Assembly: GCA_902521995.1 (NCBI GenBank)
Contig: CABYTO010000001.1
Span: forward strand, 98,149 to 162,148
DNA: 64,000 nt
DNA from: an uncultured Prochlorococcus sp.
GTDB lineage: Bacteria > Cyanobacteriota > Cyanobacteriia > PCC-6307 > Cyanobiaceae
Direction: 5' to 3'
In this document: positions 10,358 through 21,561 of the stretch, one piece after another
Layout of the letters: each line of letters starts with the position of its first letter
Numbering within the stretch: the stretch's first letter is position 1
Notes under the pieces: model-generated
What the model was told of the DNA's origin: nothing
What the model saw: only the letters and a program-made list of their open reading frames with translations
Databases searched by the model: none
Program-made: the position numbers and the translations under genes

Positions 10358-12082
10358 ATGCAAAAAGGTGTTCCACAGATAATGGATATTACATCTATTA
10401 GATCTGTCTTGCATTATTTGACAAAGAACATCTTACCTACAAAGTTTGAGACTGCCCAACAACCAGAACCTAATACAATTCAATTATGTTTCAGAGGTGT
10501 TGATTCTCAAACATGGTTAGAAGTTTCATGGAATGGAGACTCTCCAAGAATACTAAAGATAAATAAGCCAGAAAAGATTGGGAGAGAAAGCACACTTTCC
10601 AAACAAATAAGATACGGATTAAAGTATATGGCTTTAATTTCGATTGATCAAGATGATTTCGAGAGAGTTATAAAATTTAGTTTTGCGAAAAAACCTGGAG
10701 ATGAAATTAATAAGTATTTAATTTTTGAATTGATGGGAAAACATAGTAATATTTTTTATCTGGATAATAAACATAAAATAATTGCCGTTGGTAAACAAAT
10801 TAAATCAAGTCAATCTAGTTTTAGAACAATTTCAACAGGATCAATTTATTCTGGCCCTCCAGTCAATCTCAAAAAACAACCTAGAGAAGATGAGTCTTTT
10901 CAATCATGGAAAGACTCAATTTCAATATTACCTGAGTCTTTGAAATACTGTTTAATAAATACCTATCAAGGAGTAAGCCCTATACTCACAAAACAACTAG
11001 AGGTTATTAGCGCAACTGTTAATTCAGAAATAATGGAAAAAAATATTGATTTCATTAGCAACTCAGACTTAAAAGAGATATTTAAAAATTGGAAGATTTG
11101 GATAAACAGGTTTAAAAACAATAACTTTAACTTTTCCACATTCAACAAAGATTTTTATTGCGTTTGGTTTTTTGATAAGGAAATTAATTGCAAAAATAAA
11201 ATAGATTTATGCACAAGCTTAGAGAATTATTATGATTATCATCTGAAACAAAAAAAACTTGAATTATTGGAAAAGAAAATTGAAGGGATAATTTTTAAAC
11301 AGACCAATACTGAGAAAAAGAATTTAAATATTCAATATGATCTTCTGACAAAATCAGAAAACTACGAGATATATAAAGAAAAAGCTGATATTATATTTTC
11401 TTCACATGAAATAAAAAACCACGACATTATAAAGGGGCAAAAATTATATAAAAAATCAAAAAAACTAAAGAGATCTAGAGAATTAATAAAAGAAAGATTA
11501 AATATTTACAAAACAAATATAGATAGATTAGACGAATTCACTACGCTTCTAGAAAATTTAAATTCTTTAAATCATGAAAAACTTTCTATGAGAATCAAAC
11601 TACTAGAAGAAATTATGGAAGAAATTTGTAACGAGTTTAATATCAACATCAAGAAGCAAAGAGTAGATCAGAAAAGTACATATGAGATAGAGTCTTCACC
11701 AATTCAAGTTAACACTCCCACAGGATTAAAGCTTCAGGTGGGGCGAAATATGAGGCAGAATGATTTAATAAGTTTTAAGTTCTCAAAAAAAGGCGATTTA
11801 TGGTTTCATGCACAGGAATCACCAGGCAGTCATGTGGTTTTGAAGTCTTCATCTCAAGTAGCATCTGAACAAGATCTTCAAATAGCTGCAGATTTAGCTG
11901 CTTTATTTAGTAAGGCAAAAAGAAACATTAAAGTTCCAATTAATTTAGTAAAGATTAAAGATTTGCAAAAAATCAAAAACGGAGGACCGGGTTGCGTTTC
12001 CTTTAAAAATGGAGAAATTATTTGGGGAAATCCTACAAGAGGAGAAGATTACATTAAAAAAAATCTTAAAATAGTAATTTAG
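10358..12082 (+). CDS. Rqc2/NFACT-family protein (RqcH-like, formerly FbpA fibronectin-binding)
   Basis: NFACT-N architecture, coiled coil, C-terminal NDLISFKFSKKGDLWFHAQESPGSHVVLK NFACT-R motif. Confidence 0.88.
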   Translation: MQKGVPQIMDITSIRSVLHYLTKNILPTKFETAQQPEPNTIQLCFRGVDSQTWLEVSWNGDSPRILKINKPEKIGRESTLSKQIRYGLKYMALISIDQDDFERVIKFSFAKKPGDEINKYLIFELMGKHSNIFYLDNKHKIIAVGKQIKSSQSSFRTISTGSIYSGPPVNLKKQPREDESFQSWKDSISILPESLKYCLINTYQGVSPILTKQLEVISATVNSEIMEKNIDFISNSDLKEIFKNWKIWINRFKNNNFNFSTFNKDFYCVWFFDKEINCKNKIDLCTSLENYYDYHLKQKKLELLEKKIEGIIFKQTNTEKKNLNIQYDLLTKSENYEIYKEKADIIFSSHEIKNHDIIKGQKLYKKSKKLKRSRELIKERLNIYKTNIDRLDEFTTLLENLNSLNHEKLSMRIKLLEEIMEEICNEFNINIKKQRVDQKSTYEIESSPIQVNTPTGLKLQVGRNMRQNDLISFKFSKKGDLWFHAQESPGSHVVLKSSSQVASEQDLQIAADLAALFSKAKRNIKVPINLVKIKDLQKIKNGGPGCVSFKNGEIIWGNPTRGEDYIKKNLKIVI

Positions 12083-12111
12083 TTTATAATGAAAAAAATT
12101 TTTAAATCTAA

Positions 12112-12372
12112 ATGTTTGATTTTCTTTTAGGCACTCATGAATTTTTAGGAAATCATAGTTTTCCAGAATTTATTGTTGGATATCTATTTGGTGCTGCATT
12201 AATAATTGGAGCTCCTACTGTTTTTTTACTACTTGCCTTCGTAAGCGCTTTAATGAAAACAAATGGGAAAATGGGTGGATATAGAGAATATGAAACTTAT
12301 GGTGAATCATCTTTAAATGATGCCCCTCCTTTCTTATTACCAGATCCAACAAATCCTAAATTAAGCAAATAA
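12112..12372 (+). CDS. conserved small membrane protein upstream of tatC
   Basis: 86-aa ORF with one TM segment; intact coding frame. Confidence 0.65.
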   Translation: MFDFLLGTHEFLGNHSFPEFIVGYLFGAALIIGAPTVFLLLAFVSALMKTNGKMGGYREYETYGESSLNDAPPFLLPDPTNPKLSK

Positions 12373-12452
12373 TCAAGTTTATCGAAAAATAAATTGGACT
12401 TTGACAATAGTAGTTTTAAACCTTTTTCTTACACAATTTTTATCACATAATA

Positions 12453-13211
12453 ATGAGAGGCACAGGTCAAAGTGAAAAAAAATTATCAGATTCGATGACT
12501 TTTAGTGATCATTTAGAGGAGCTTCGTCAAAGGATACTAAACTCAATTTACTCAATACTTATTTCAATATTCTTTAGTTTTCTCATCATAAAGCCATTAA
12601 TATCTTTTTTAGAAATTCCAGCTGGTGATATTCATTTACTACAACTTGCTCCAGGAGAGTTTTTATTTGTCGCCATTAAAGTTGCAGGTTACAGCGGATT
12701 GATAGTTTCTATGCCTTATATTTTTTATCAAATAATATTATTCATTACTCCTGGTTTAACAAAACAAGAAAAAAGCCTTATCTTACCTGCAGTTTTTGGT
12801 TCAGGTCTTCTATTTTTTTTAGGATTAATTTTTTCATGGTGGATATTAGTACCTGCAGCAATAGATTTCTTTATAAGTTTCGGTGCTGATATTGTTGAAC
12901 CAACTTGGTCGATAGAAAGATATTTTGATTTTGTTCTCTTATTAATGTCTAGCACTGCAATAGCTTTTCAATTGCCAGTATTACAATTTATTCTTGGTTC
13001 TCTTGGAATAATCACAACAGAAAAAATGATTTCGAATTGGAAGTTAGTTGTAATTTCCTCTGCAATATTATCTGCAGTGATTACCCCTTCAACTGACCCA
13101 TTGACTATGTCATTGCTATCTATATCGATTGTGTTTTTATTTTTTGTGGGGACTGGATTAACTTATTTATCAGAAAATCTTAAGTCAAAAACTCTTTCAT
13201 CTTCTCATTAA
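12453..13211 (+). CDS. tatC: Sec-independent translocase subunit TatC
   Basis: MTFSDHLEELRQRIL, multi-TM, SAVITPSTDPLTMSLLSIS. Confidence 0.95.
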   Translation: MRGTGQSEKKLSDSMTFSDHLEELRQRILNSIYSILISIFFSFLIIKPLISFLEIPAGDIHLLQLAPGEFLFVAIKVAGYSGLIVSMPYIFYQIILFITPGLTKQEKSLILPAVFGSGLLFFLGLIFSWWILVPAAIDFFISFGADIVEPTWSIERYFDFVLLLMSSTAIAFQLPVLQFILGSLGIITTEKMISNWKLVVISSAILSAVITPSTDPLTMSLLSISIVFLFFVGTGLTYLSENLKSKTLSSSH

Positions 13212-13497
13212 TATCTAATTGCAAGCTGACAGCTCTACCTAACCTTGGCTTAGCATTGACTTTCTTTAGCCATTCCCTTACTTCTTCTGAATATCCACAT
13301 CTATTTAAAATCTCGATTTTATCAGCTATCGATTTTTTATATTCATCTTCACTTAAAGGGAATGATTCCTGTCCAAGAAATCCCCACATCATTTGAAAAT
13401 AAACGAATTTTCCTCTCCTAAAGAGTCTAAAATCATATTTTTTCCCCCAGCGATGAATCAAATAATGTATAACTTCATCTACTAGCAATGGGTTCAT
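13180..13497 (-). CDS. DUF3067 family protein
   Basis: VDEVIHYLIHRWGKKYDFRLFRRGKFVYFQMMWGFLGQESFPLSEDEY; 3' end overlaps tatC. Confidence 0.8.
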   Translation of the reverse strand: MNPLLVDEVIHYLIHRWGKKYDFRLFRRGKFVYFQMMWGFLGQESFPLSEDEYKKSIADKIEILNRCGYSEEVREWLKKVNAKPRLGRAVSLQLDINEKMKEFLT

Positions 13498-13619
13498 TTA
13501 AATCAATAATTAAGACTTCATAAACTTTTACTTTAAATTATTAAAAGTCCTATCTATTTGCAACAGAAATTGAACAATTTGCTCCATAATAACTAATAAA
13601 TAACAGAACCAAGTAGCGA

Positions 13620-14156
13620 ATGACTCAATTAAGTTCCAATGATGTCCCTTCTATGGGTCGAAGGCAATTTATGAATCTTCTTACATTTGGTACTGCAACT
13701 GGTGTAGCTTTAGGAGCCCTTTACCCAGTAGCAAATTATTTTATGCCTTTAAGAGCAGGCGGCGGTGGAGGTGGAACTTCTGCTAAAGATGAATTAGGGA
13801 ATCCAATAACTAAGACAGGTTGGTTAGCTACCCATCAAGCAGGAGACAGAAGTCTAGTTCAGGGTCTAAAGGGAGATCCAACTTATTTAATAGTTAATGA
13901 GGGCGGTGAAATAGGAGAATTTGGTTTAAATGCAATTTGTACTCATTTAGGTTGTGTTGTCCCATGGGATAGTGGTGCTAATAAATTCATATGTCCTTGT
14001 CATGGCAGTCAGTACGATACTAACGGGAAGGTAGTAAGAGGGCCTGCCCCTTTATCTTTAGCTCTAGCTCATGTCGATATTGAAGATGATGCTGTACTCG
14101 TTAAACAATGGTCAGAAACTGACTTTAGAACTAATGAAAATCCATGGTGGGCATAA
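13620..14156 (+). CDS. petC: cytochrome b6f Rieske iron-sulfur protein
   Basis: [10 protein letters not shown] and CPCHGSQYD Rieske motifs. Confidence 0.98.
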   Translation: MTQLSSNDVPSMGRRQFMNLLTFGTATGVALGALYPVANYFMPLRAGGGGGGTSAKDELGNPITKTGWLATHQAGDRSLVQGLKGDPTYLIVNEGGEIGEFGLNAICTHLGCVVPWDSGANKFICPCHGSQYDTNGKVVRGPAPLSLALAHVDIEDDAVLVKQWSETDFRTNENPWWA

Positions 14157-14160
14157 AAAA

Positions 14161-15114
14161 ATGAAAGGTCTTAAAAATCAAATTATGAAAAAAACAAGTT
14201 TATTTATTTGTACTCTGCTTTTCATTTCAAGCATTTTATTTTATCCAGAGATCAGTTTTGCTTATCCATTTTGGGCTCAACAAAACTACGAATCCCCAAG
14301 AGAAGCCACAGGTAAGATAGTTTGTGCAAATTGTCATCTAGCTCAGATGCCTACAATTGCAGAGGTTCCACAATCTGTTGGAGCAGACAGTGTTTTCAAA
14401 GCTGTAGTCAAAATACCCTACAAAAATGATTTAAAAGAGATAGGGGCTGATGGTTCCGAAGTCCCATTACAAGTTGGTGCTGTTGTAATGCTGCCTGATG
14501 GCTTTAAACTTGCTCCAGAAGAAAGATGGACTGAAGAAATAAAAGAGGAAACAGAAGGGGTTTATTTTACTAATTACAGCGAAGAGAAAGATAATATCAT
14601 TATTGTCGGACCTTTACCCGGCGATACCAATAAAGAAATCGTTTTCCCTGTACTTTCCCCTGACCCATCCACTAATAAAGAATATCACTATGGGAAATAC
14701 TCTTTACATATTGGAGGCAATAGAGGTAGAGGCCAGGTATATCCAACTGGAGACAAGAGCAATAATGTAGTATTCACTTCTTCCACCGCAGGAACTATAA
14801 ATTCAATAGAAACAATTGAAGATGGTAGCTATCAAGTCAATATAGAAAACGAAAATGGTGAAATAACTACTGAAACAGTGCCTGTTGGTCCTCAACTTAT
14901 CGTAAAAGCGCAAGACAAAATTAATGTAGGTGACCCTCTTACTAATGATCCCAACGTTGGTGGCTTTGGGCAATTAGATGCTGAGGTTGTGCTTCAGAGC
15001 CCTTATAGAGTTATTGGATTGATTGCATTCTTCATTGGTGTAGGCTTAACTCAAATACTTTTAGTATTAAAGAAAAAACAAGTAGAAAAAGTGCAAGCAG
15101 CAGAGGGTATCTAA
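14161..15114 (+). CDS. petA: cytochrome f
   Basis: [28 protein letters not shown]; start set at 14161 (MKGLKN...) instead of track start 14071, which lies inside petC. Confidence 0.96.
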   Translation: MKGLKNQIMKKTSLFICTLLFISSILFYPEISFAYPFWAQQNYESPREATGKIVCANCHLAQMPTIAEVPQSVGADSVFKAVVKIPYKNDLKEIGADGSEVPLQVGAVVMLPDGFKLAPEERWTEEIKEETEGVYFTNYSEEKDNIIIVGPLPGDTNKEIVFPVLSPDPSTNKEYHYGKYSLHIGGNRGRGQVYPTGDKSNNVVFTSSTAGTINSIETIEDGSYQVNIENENGEITTETVPVGPQLIVKAQDKINVGDPLTNDPNVGGFGQLDAEVVLQSPYRVIGLIAFFIGVGLTQILLVLKKKQVEKVQAAEGI

Positions 15115-15124
15115 CTTTCTCTAA

Positions 15125-16018
15125 ATGCTTATACTTCAAGCTTTTATACAATCTCCCGGAGAAACTTTTTTAAATTTAGGATTTTTAACTATTAGATGGT
15201 ACGGACTTCTTATTTCGGTTTCAGTTTTAATAGGCCTATTTGTCTCTAAAAAACTAGCAAAGGCAAGAAATATTAACCCAGAGTATATTAGTGAAATACT
15301 TCCATCATTAATAATCTGTTCAATAATTGGAGCTAGGGCTTATTACGTAATTTTTGAGTGGAGGCAATATAGCGGAGTGAACTTTTTTACTTCTTTTGAA
15401 CTATTCAATAACATCATTCAAATACCTTCTTTTCTTGCAGTTTGGGAAGGAGGCATAGCAATCCATGGAGGTCTAATTGGAGGATTAATATCTATTATCT
15501 ATTTCTGTAAGTCGAAAAAAATTAATTTAAAAACCTTTATAGATATATTAATACCCTCGATTATTCTTGGACAATCAATAGGAAGATGGGGAAATTTTTT
15601 CAATAATGAAGCCTTTGGAGTTCCTACAAATTTGCCTTGGAAATTATTTATACCTATCCAAAATAGGCCTTTAGAATTTATTAATTATGAATTTTTTCAT
15701 CCTACATTTCTCTATGAATCATTGTGGAATCTTTTGATTTTCATCATCCTTATTATTACCTTTAATAAACAAAATAAAACAGATTTTTTCAGGCCTGGCT
15801 TTATTAGCTGTCTTTATTTAATAAGTTATAGCTTTGGACGATTCTGGATTGAAGGTTTAAGAACTGACCCACTATGCATTGGTGGACTTCCACCTTTCTG
15901 TGATGGCGGTATAAGAATGGCTCAATTTATAAGTATTTTTCTATTTTCTTCTGGATTAATTGGAATATTTTTTTTAAGATTGAGAACATATAGTGGGAAA
16001 AATAGAAAGAATGGATAA
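15125..16018 (+). CDS. lgt: prolipoprotein diacylglyceryl transferase
   Basis: [29 protein letters not shown]. Confidence 0.95.
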   Translation: MLILQAFIQSPGETFLNLGFLTIRWYGLLISVSVLIGLFVSKKLAKARNINPEYISEILPSLIICSIIGARAYYVIFEWRQYSGVNFFTSFELFNNIIQIPSFLAVWEGGIAIHGGLIGGLISIIYFCKSKKINLKTFIDILIPSIILGQSIGRWGNFFNNEAFGVPTNLPWKLFIPIQNRPLEFINYEFFHPTFLYESLWNLLIFIILIITFNKQNKTDFFRPGFISCLYLISYSFGRFWIEGLRTDPLCIGGLPPFCDGGIRMAQFISIFLFSSGLIGIFFLRLRTYSGKNRKNG

Positions 16019-16766
16019 CAAAATATCCTTTATTGGTGTTGGTCCAGGCGATCCAGAATTATTAACTTTAAAAGCATTAAAAAAGATAAAAATTGCAGAT
16101 GTCATTATTTGGACTGATTCTCTAATTCCTGAAAAGATTCTAGATTCTGCTAAAGAAGGTTCTGAAAAAATAAAAACGAGTTCACTTAATTTAGAGCAAA
16201 TCACCTCAATTATGATAGAAAAATTTCAGGCAGGGAAAACTGTTGTAAGGTTGCATGATGGAGACCCTTGCCTTTTTGGAGCAATTAGAGAGCAAATCGA
16301 AATTTTAAAAAACGAAAAAATTGAAATCGAGGTTATTCCTGGAGTAAGTGCTTTTCAAGTTGCTGCAGCATATCATGAAGTTGAGTTAACCATCCCTGAC
16401 GTAACGCAAACAATAATTTTGACTAGAGCAGGAGGTCGAACAGGGATGCCCGAAAAAGAATCTCTGAAAGATCTTGCGAAACACAATTCCTCTATATGTC
16501 TATATCTAAGTGCTAGGCATGTGAAAATGTCTCAAGAAACTTTACTAGAGTTTTACCCTCCAGAGACTAAGGTGATTGTTGGATTTAGGGTATCTTGGGA
16601 TGATGGTTGGACATCATTAATAGAATTAAAAGATATGGAAAAATTTTCTATTGAGAAAAAACTTATTAGAACAACCATTTACATAATTAGCCCAGCAATT
16701 AGTAATTTTCAAAAAAGATCTAATCTTTATAATCCAACTTATAAGCATCTCTTTAGGAATAAATAA
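15993..16766 (+). CDS. cobM: precorrin-4 C11-methyltransferase
   Basis: [49 protein letters not shown]; alternative start at 16011. Confidence 0.92.
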   Translation: MGKIERMDNKISFIGVGPGDPELLTLKALKKIKIADVIIWTDSLIPEKILDSAKEGSEKIKTSSLNLEQITSIMIEKFQAGKTVVRLHDGDPCLFGAIREQIEILKNEKIEIEVIPGVSAFQVAAAYHEVELTIPDVTQTIILTRAGGRTGMPEKESLKDLAKHNSSICLYLSARHVKMSQETLLEFYPPETKVIVGFRVSWDDGWTSLIELKDMEKFSIEKKLIRTTIYIISPAISNFQKRSNLYNPTYKHLFRNK

Positions 16767-16821
16767 TCTTAAAGTTGATAGAAAAATATTAATTACTATA
16801 ATTAGTAAAAATTAATTTGCT

Positions 16822-17316
16822 TTGAAAGAAATAAAATCTGTTTCGGGAATCAACAATAAAGGAGGAGATTCCTCTTTAAAGAGTATCGGAAATTTCATTA
16901 AAGAGGCTAGGTTAAGTAAAAATCAATCAATTGAAGAATTGGCTTCTGATTTAAAAATTGGGGCACATCAACTTGAAGCCATAGAGGAAGGTAATGAAGA
17001 AAAACTACCTGAAAAAGTATTTATCAAAGCAATGATTAGACGGATTTCACAGAAGCTAAAACTTGATACAGAATTTTTAATGGATGAATTCAAGACAGAG
17101 AGAAAAGAAGTGAAAATTGAAGAAATAGTTGAAGAAGTTTCCAAAAAAAATTATAAATCTAGGCAATCTAATAATTTTAATCCACTAGGATTCCTAATAT
17201 TTATTTTAATTTCAGGCTTTCTCGGACTAATAGCCTCCTCCTTAATTTTCAATTTATTTTCAGATTCTTCTCAGAATCAAATTCCAAAACAAGAACTTTT
17301 AAAAAAAACTAAATAA
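16822..17316 (+). CDS. helix-turn-helix + TM protein (RodZ-like)
   Basis: IGNFIKEARLSKNQSIEELASDLKIGAHQLEAIEEGN HTH_25 pattern followed by single TM; TTG start. Confidence 0.75.
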   Translation: MKEIKSVSGINNKGGDSSLKSIGNFIKEARLSKNQSIEELASDLKIGAHQLEAIEEGNEEKLPEKVFIKAMIRRISQKLKLDTEFLMDEFKTERKEVKIEEIVEEVSKKNYKSRQSNNFNPLGFLIFILISGFLGLIASSLIFNLFSDSSQNQIPKQELLKKTK

Positions 17317-18904
17317 CTTTTAATTCCAAATTCTTTAGTTCTTTTACTACATTACGGCATAATCCTAAGTTCCATTTTTCAAGAAGAAGATCATGCTTTC
17401 TATCTAAAGGTAAAAGTTGAAATCTAAGATTATTTTCCTGCAATTTTATTTGAACTGAGGAGATTACCTTGTCAGGTCTTTGATCAAGAGCTGCTGCTAG
17501 TCTCAGGATTAATGACATTTCAAGAACTAATGTTTTATCTTCTTTGGATATTAAATTTTGCCAAGACTCATGTCTTTTCTTGGGTAGAGTCTTTCTATGG
17601 TACCTAGCAATTGAAGCAATAATATTTGTTTCTGATTCAGAATATCCCAACAACTCACAATTTTTTATTAAGTACCATGAGTGTTTGTGATATGAACCAA
17701 CATTCACGTATTTTCCACAATTATAAAGATTAGAAGCCGCCCAAAGAAGTTCTTTGGCTTTAGGGTCATTATCGCTATGAAAGATATTTTTAGTCTGATC
17801 ATAGATTTGAAAGGCAATATCGATAACTTTCTCAGCTCTTGTGCTATCAACTCTAAACTTTCTGGCCTGATGAACTATGGTTGTTTTTCTAATATTGCTT
17901 TGAATATTTAACTCGTTTTTTATTATCCCTTTACGAAGCATCCAATCAACAACTAATCCCTCTCTGAGCGCCCTCTCACTTATAGTTAATTCATTAAAGT
18001 TCAACATCTCCATTGCGGTGTTTAATATCAATGCTCCTGGAACAATTATTTCTGCTCTTCTCTCACTTAATGAAGGTATTTTCTTAATTTCCGAAACTGG
18101 CAATTTAATTAGTTTTTCCAATACATTTTGTAAATTTTCCCTTTTAAATTTATAACCATGCAACTTTTGTTTAGATTCTCCCAAATCATCTGCAATCAAA
18201 TTTCCTAATGAGGTTGCAGTGCCACTGGTTGCAATCATAGATAAAGTTTTATCTCCCTTAGATCTACTCTTTATTTTTCGAACAGATGGTTCTAAAGATC
18301 CTTTAATAAAAGTATTTAGAAAACTCGATCTTTCTGAATTTATAGACTCTTTATTTAAAAAATCATTTTTAAGTCTTACCGCCCCAATTCTCGAACTGGT
18401 AAGAGCTATAGCATCTTTTTTATCAGCAAGTATTAATTCTGTAGATCCTCCTCCAATATCTATTATTACAAAAGACTGATCTTCAAAAGCCATACCAGAA
18501 AGAACACCAAGATAAATTAATCTGGCTTCCTCAGAACCACTTATCATTTCTATTTGAATATCAGTTTCATCAAGAACTCGTCTAATAAAATCTTGACCAT
18601 TTGGAGCTTCCCTAACTGCACTTGTTGCTGCTGTTAATATTTGTTTTACTCCATTACTTTTGCAATATTCCTTAAATCGCTTAAGAGTAACTAATGCTCT
18701 TTGGATTGATTCTTCAGTAAGATTACCCTCCTCATCTCTTTCTCCAAGACGAGTGGTTGATTTATCAGTGAATTTTATTGAAAATGATTTTAATTCTTGA
18801 TTAATTTCTGCTACCAAGAGATGTGTAGAGTTAGTTCCAATATCTATAGAAGCTACTAAAATTTGCTTTTCTTGAAAATATCTTAAATCTTGTTTCAGTA
18901 TCAT
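17309..18904 (-). CDS. ppx: Ppx/GppA exopolyphosphatase
   Basis: SIDIGTNSTHLLVAE, IDIGGGSTELIL, C-terminal HD-like region. Confidence 0.95.
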   Translation of the reverse strand: MILKQDLRYFQEKQILVASIDIGTNSTHLLVAEINQELKSFSIKFTDKSTTRLGERDEEGNLTEESIQRALVTLKRFKEYCKSNGVKQILTAATSAVREAPNGQDFIRRVLDETDIQIEMISGSEEARLIYLGVLSGMAFEDQSFVIIDIGGGSTELILADKKDAIALTSSRIGAVRLKNDFLNKESINSERSSFLNTFIKGSLEPSVRKIKSRSKGDKTLSMIATSGTATSLGNLIADDLGESKQKLHGYKFKRENLQNVLEKLIKLPVSEIKKIPSLSERRAEIIVPGALILNTAMEMLNFNELTISERALREGLVVDWMLRKGIIKNELNIQSNIRKTTIVHQARKFRVDSTRAEKVIDIAFQIYDQTKNIFHSDNDPKAKELLWAASNLYNCGKYVNVGSYHKHSWYLIKNCELLGYSESETNIIASIARYHRKTLPKKRHESWQNLISKEDKTLVLEMSLILRLAAALDQRPDKVISSVQIKLQENNLRFQLLPLDRKHDLLLEKWNLGLCRNVVKELKNLELKVI

Positions 18905-19008
18905 TTCTTTTTATAAGATGCAGATATCTTTAGTCCATTAATAAATATACCCAACATTGATTATTAAATAATAGAAATCATTTTATCCTAGTAAGACTAT
19001 TTAAAGAT

Positions 19009-19917
19009 ATGAAATATACAATAGGTCATATGAAAAATAAAAATCGACAAATTAAATTAAGTACTATTTTTGAATTATTAAGGTGGAATAAGCCAACTGG
19101 AAGAATGATCTTACTTATTCCTGCTGGATGGAGTTTATATTTAACCCCAGATGCTAATCCAACATTTTTAATGTTGCTAAGAATAATACTGGGAGGACTT
19201 CTAGTAAGTGGATTAGGCTGTGTGGTTAATGATATTTGGGACAAAAAAATTGATCAAAGAGTTGTTAGGACAAAAAATAGACCTCTAGCTGCAAACAAAA
19301 TCGGTCTTAAAACAGCGTATTCAATTCTTTTCTTTTTAATTTTATGTAGCTTCTTTTTAACTTTGTCACTACCTCAGCCTGGAAGAATTCTTTCCATTTC
19401 ACTTGCTTTTTTAGCTTTACCTATCATTTTAATTTATCCTTCTGCCAAAAGATGGTTTAAATATCCTCAATTAATCTTATCCATATGCTGGGGTTTTGCT
19501 GTCTTAATTCCCTGGGCCGCAAATGAAGGCAATTTAAATAGTATTGTTTTATTATTTTGCTGGCTAGCTACCATTTTTTGGACTTTTGGCTTTGACACGA
19601 TTTATGCTTTGGCAGATAAAAAATATGATATAAAAATTGGGATAAATAGTTCCGCTGTTAACCTCCAGAACAATACAAGAATAACCATTCAAATTTGTTA
19701 TTTTTTAACTTCTTGTTTTCTCGCAATATGCGGATTTATTAATCAAATGGATTTTATTTTTTGGCCAATTTGGCTTGCAACGTCAATCTTAATGCAGAGA
19801 GATATACTAAAAGTATTTCCTGAGGAAAAGCAATCAATAAAAAATATCGGGAATCACTTCAAAAATCAATCAATTTATGGAGGAGTCATTCTATTAGGAA
19901 TTATTATTGCCTCATAA
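19009..19917 (+). CDS. ubiA: 4-hydroxybenzoate polyprenyltransferase (UbiA family)
   Basis: LRWNKPTGRMILLIPAGWSL, GCVVNDIWDKKIDQRVVRTKNRPLA. Confidence 0.92.
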   Translation: MKYTIGHMKNKNRQIKLSTIFELLRWNKPTGRMILLIPAGWSLYLTPDANPTFLMLLRIILGGLLVSGLGCVVNDIWDKKIDQRVVRTKNRPLAANKIGLKTAYSILFFLILCSFFLTLSLPQPGRILSISLAFLALPIILIYPSAKRWFKYPQLILSICWGFAVLIPWAANEGNLNSIVLLFCWLATIFWTFGFDTIYALADKKYDIKIGINSSAVNLQNNTRITIQICYFLTSCFLAICGFINQMDFIFWPIWLATSILMQRDILKVFPEEKQSIKNIGNHFKNQSIYGGVILLGIIIAS

Positions 19918-19926
19918 ATTCTAAAT

Positions 19927-20796
19927 ATGGTTTTTATTTTAAAAAAAGGCGATTTAATTGATATTTTAGCTCCAGGCTCCTTTATTGATGAAGAGGAAAA
20001 TTTTCAAAAAGGCATAGAAATCTTAAAGAACTGGGGTTTGGAAATTAATGAAAATAATTCTTTATCAAAAAAATTTGGTTATTTTGCAGGCGATGATCTA
20101 ACTAGATTTGAAGAACTGGAAAAAGCACAAAATAGTAAGTTAATCATTTTTGCAAAAGGAGGCTGGGGTTCAGCAAGACTTTTGGAAAAAGAACCTTCTT
20201 GGCAGAATGGTTTAATGCTTGGATTCTCAGATACATGTTCTTTATTACTATCTAAATATTCTCAAGGATTTATAGGTTCTATTCATGGCCCAATGGTTAC
20301 TAGCCTTTTCAAAGAGCCAGAGTGGAGTCTCGAGAGGCTAAGAAATTTACTTTTTGAGGGATATGTTGAGGACATAAGAGGAATTCCTTTAAGAGCTGGA
20401 AAAGCTAAAGGAGAAATTATTGTTTCTAATTTAACTATTGCTACTTTTTTAATTGGTACTAATCACTTTCCAGATTGCAAAGGAAAAATAATAATTTTTG
20501 AAGATATAAATGAAGATATTTATAAAATTGATCGTATGTTGACTTACCTCAGAATGACTAAAATACTTTCTGAAATTGCTGGTATTGGATTCGGAAGTTT
20601 TTCTAATGATTCCTGCGACATTGAATGGAAAAACTTACTAAAAAAATGCATTATTGAAAGACTCCAAGAGTTCGATTTTCCTATTCTTTTTGATCTCCCA
20701 ATAGGACACATATCAGGGAATGCATGCATCCCGTTAGGGTACCAAGCCACCTTAAATGGTGACAACGGCATTCTTAGTATTGATAAATCTTTTTAA
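19927..20796 (+). CDS. ldcA: LD-carboxypeptidase (muramoyltetrapeptide carboxypeptidase)
   Basis: AKGGWGSARLL, GFSDTCSLLL, GSIHGPMVTSL S66-peptidase pattern. Confidence 0.88.
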   Translation: MVFILKKGDLIDILAPGSFIDEEENFQKGIEILKNWGLEINENNSLSKKFGYFAGDDLTRFEELEKAQNSKLIIFAKGGWGSARLLEKEPSWQNGLMLGFSDTCSLLLSKYSQGFIGSIHGPMVTSLFKEPEWSLERLRNLLFEGYVEDIRGIPLRAGKAKGEIIVSNLTIATFLIGTNHFPDCKGKIIIFEDINEDIYKIDRMLTYLRMTKILSEIAGIGFGSFSNDSCDIEWKNLLKKCIIERLQEFDFPILFDLPIGHISGNACIPLGYQATLNGDNGILSIDKSF

Positions 20797-21468
20797 CTAG
20801 GAGTTCTTCACAAAAAGTTTTGCTATTTTCAAATCTATAGGAGATGTAATTTTTATATTTGAATAAGTTCCTTCAATAATCTTCACTTTCCAATTAAGCA
20901 TTTCGAATAGAGAAGCATCATCTGTGACTTTCCAGTTTTTATCAATTGCCATCTTATGAGCTTTTTTTAATCTATCTACTAAAAAGCCCTGAGGAGTTTG
21001 CGCTGCCCATAAATAATTTCTGTCTGGTGTTTCTTTAATAAAACCTTCATTATCAACAATCTTTATAGTGTCTGTTATCTTTGTAGCCAAAATTACAGCT
21101 TCATTTTCATCTAATTGCTTGGCACAAAGGTCTATCAATTCAGGATTAATTAGACATCTAGCGCCATCATGTATTAAAACTTTTTCAGCATCTTTTGGTA
21201 ACGCTTTTAAACCATTAAAAACTGACTGTTGTCTGGTGTCACCACCATTAATCCAATGAACTTTATGGGCAAAATCCTTAGCTGAATTTAATAATAAGTT
21301 TTTATCTTTAGGTTGCCCAATCATTCCAACCCAATTTGTTGAGCTTGCAGAAAATACAGATTTAAGTGTCCAATAAATCAAAGACTCTCCCTCTAAATCA
21401 ATAAGTAATTTATTTTTTCCAGCTTTCATTCTGCTACCGCTCCCTGCAGCTGGTATTAAAAAGTGCAC
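20797..21468 (-). CDS. ispD: 2-C-methyl-D-erythritol 4-phosphate cytidylyltransferase
   Basis: LIPAAGSGSRMKAGKNKLL, VLIHDGARCL, LWAAQTPQGF. Confidence 0.95.
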   Translation of the reverse strand: MHFLIPAAGSGSRMKAGKNKLLIDLEGESLIYWTLKSVFSASSTNWVGMIGQPKDKNLLLNSAKDFAHKVHWINGGDTRQQSVFNGLKALPKDAEKVLIHDGARCLINPELIDLCAKQLDENEAVILATKITDTIKIVDNEGFIKETPDRNYLWAAQTPQGFLVDRLKKAHKMAIDKNWKVTDDASLFEMLNWKVKIIEGTYSNIKITSPIDLKIAKLFVKNS

Positions 21469-21561
21469 AATAGAAGGTCTTAATATTTTCTAGACAATTA
21501 TAAATAAAAGCAATATCTTTACACAAATAGTACTACGATTGAAAATTATAAAAATTTCATA

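Noticed and set aside
14071-14160. N-terminal extension of petA in the ORF track
   Set aside because: Overlaps petC coding and precedes the natural cytochrome f signal peptide; real start more likely 14161.
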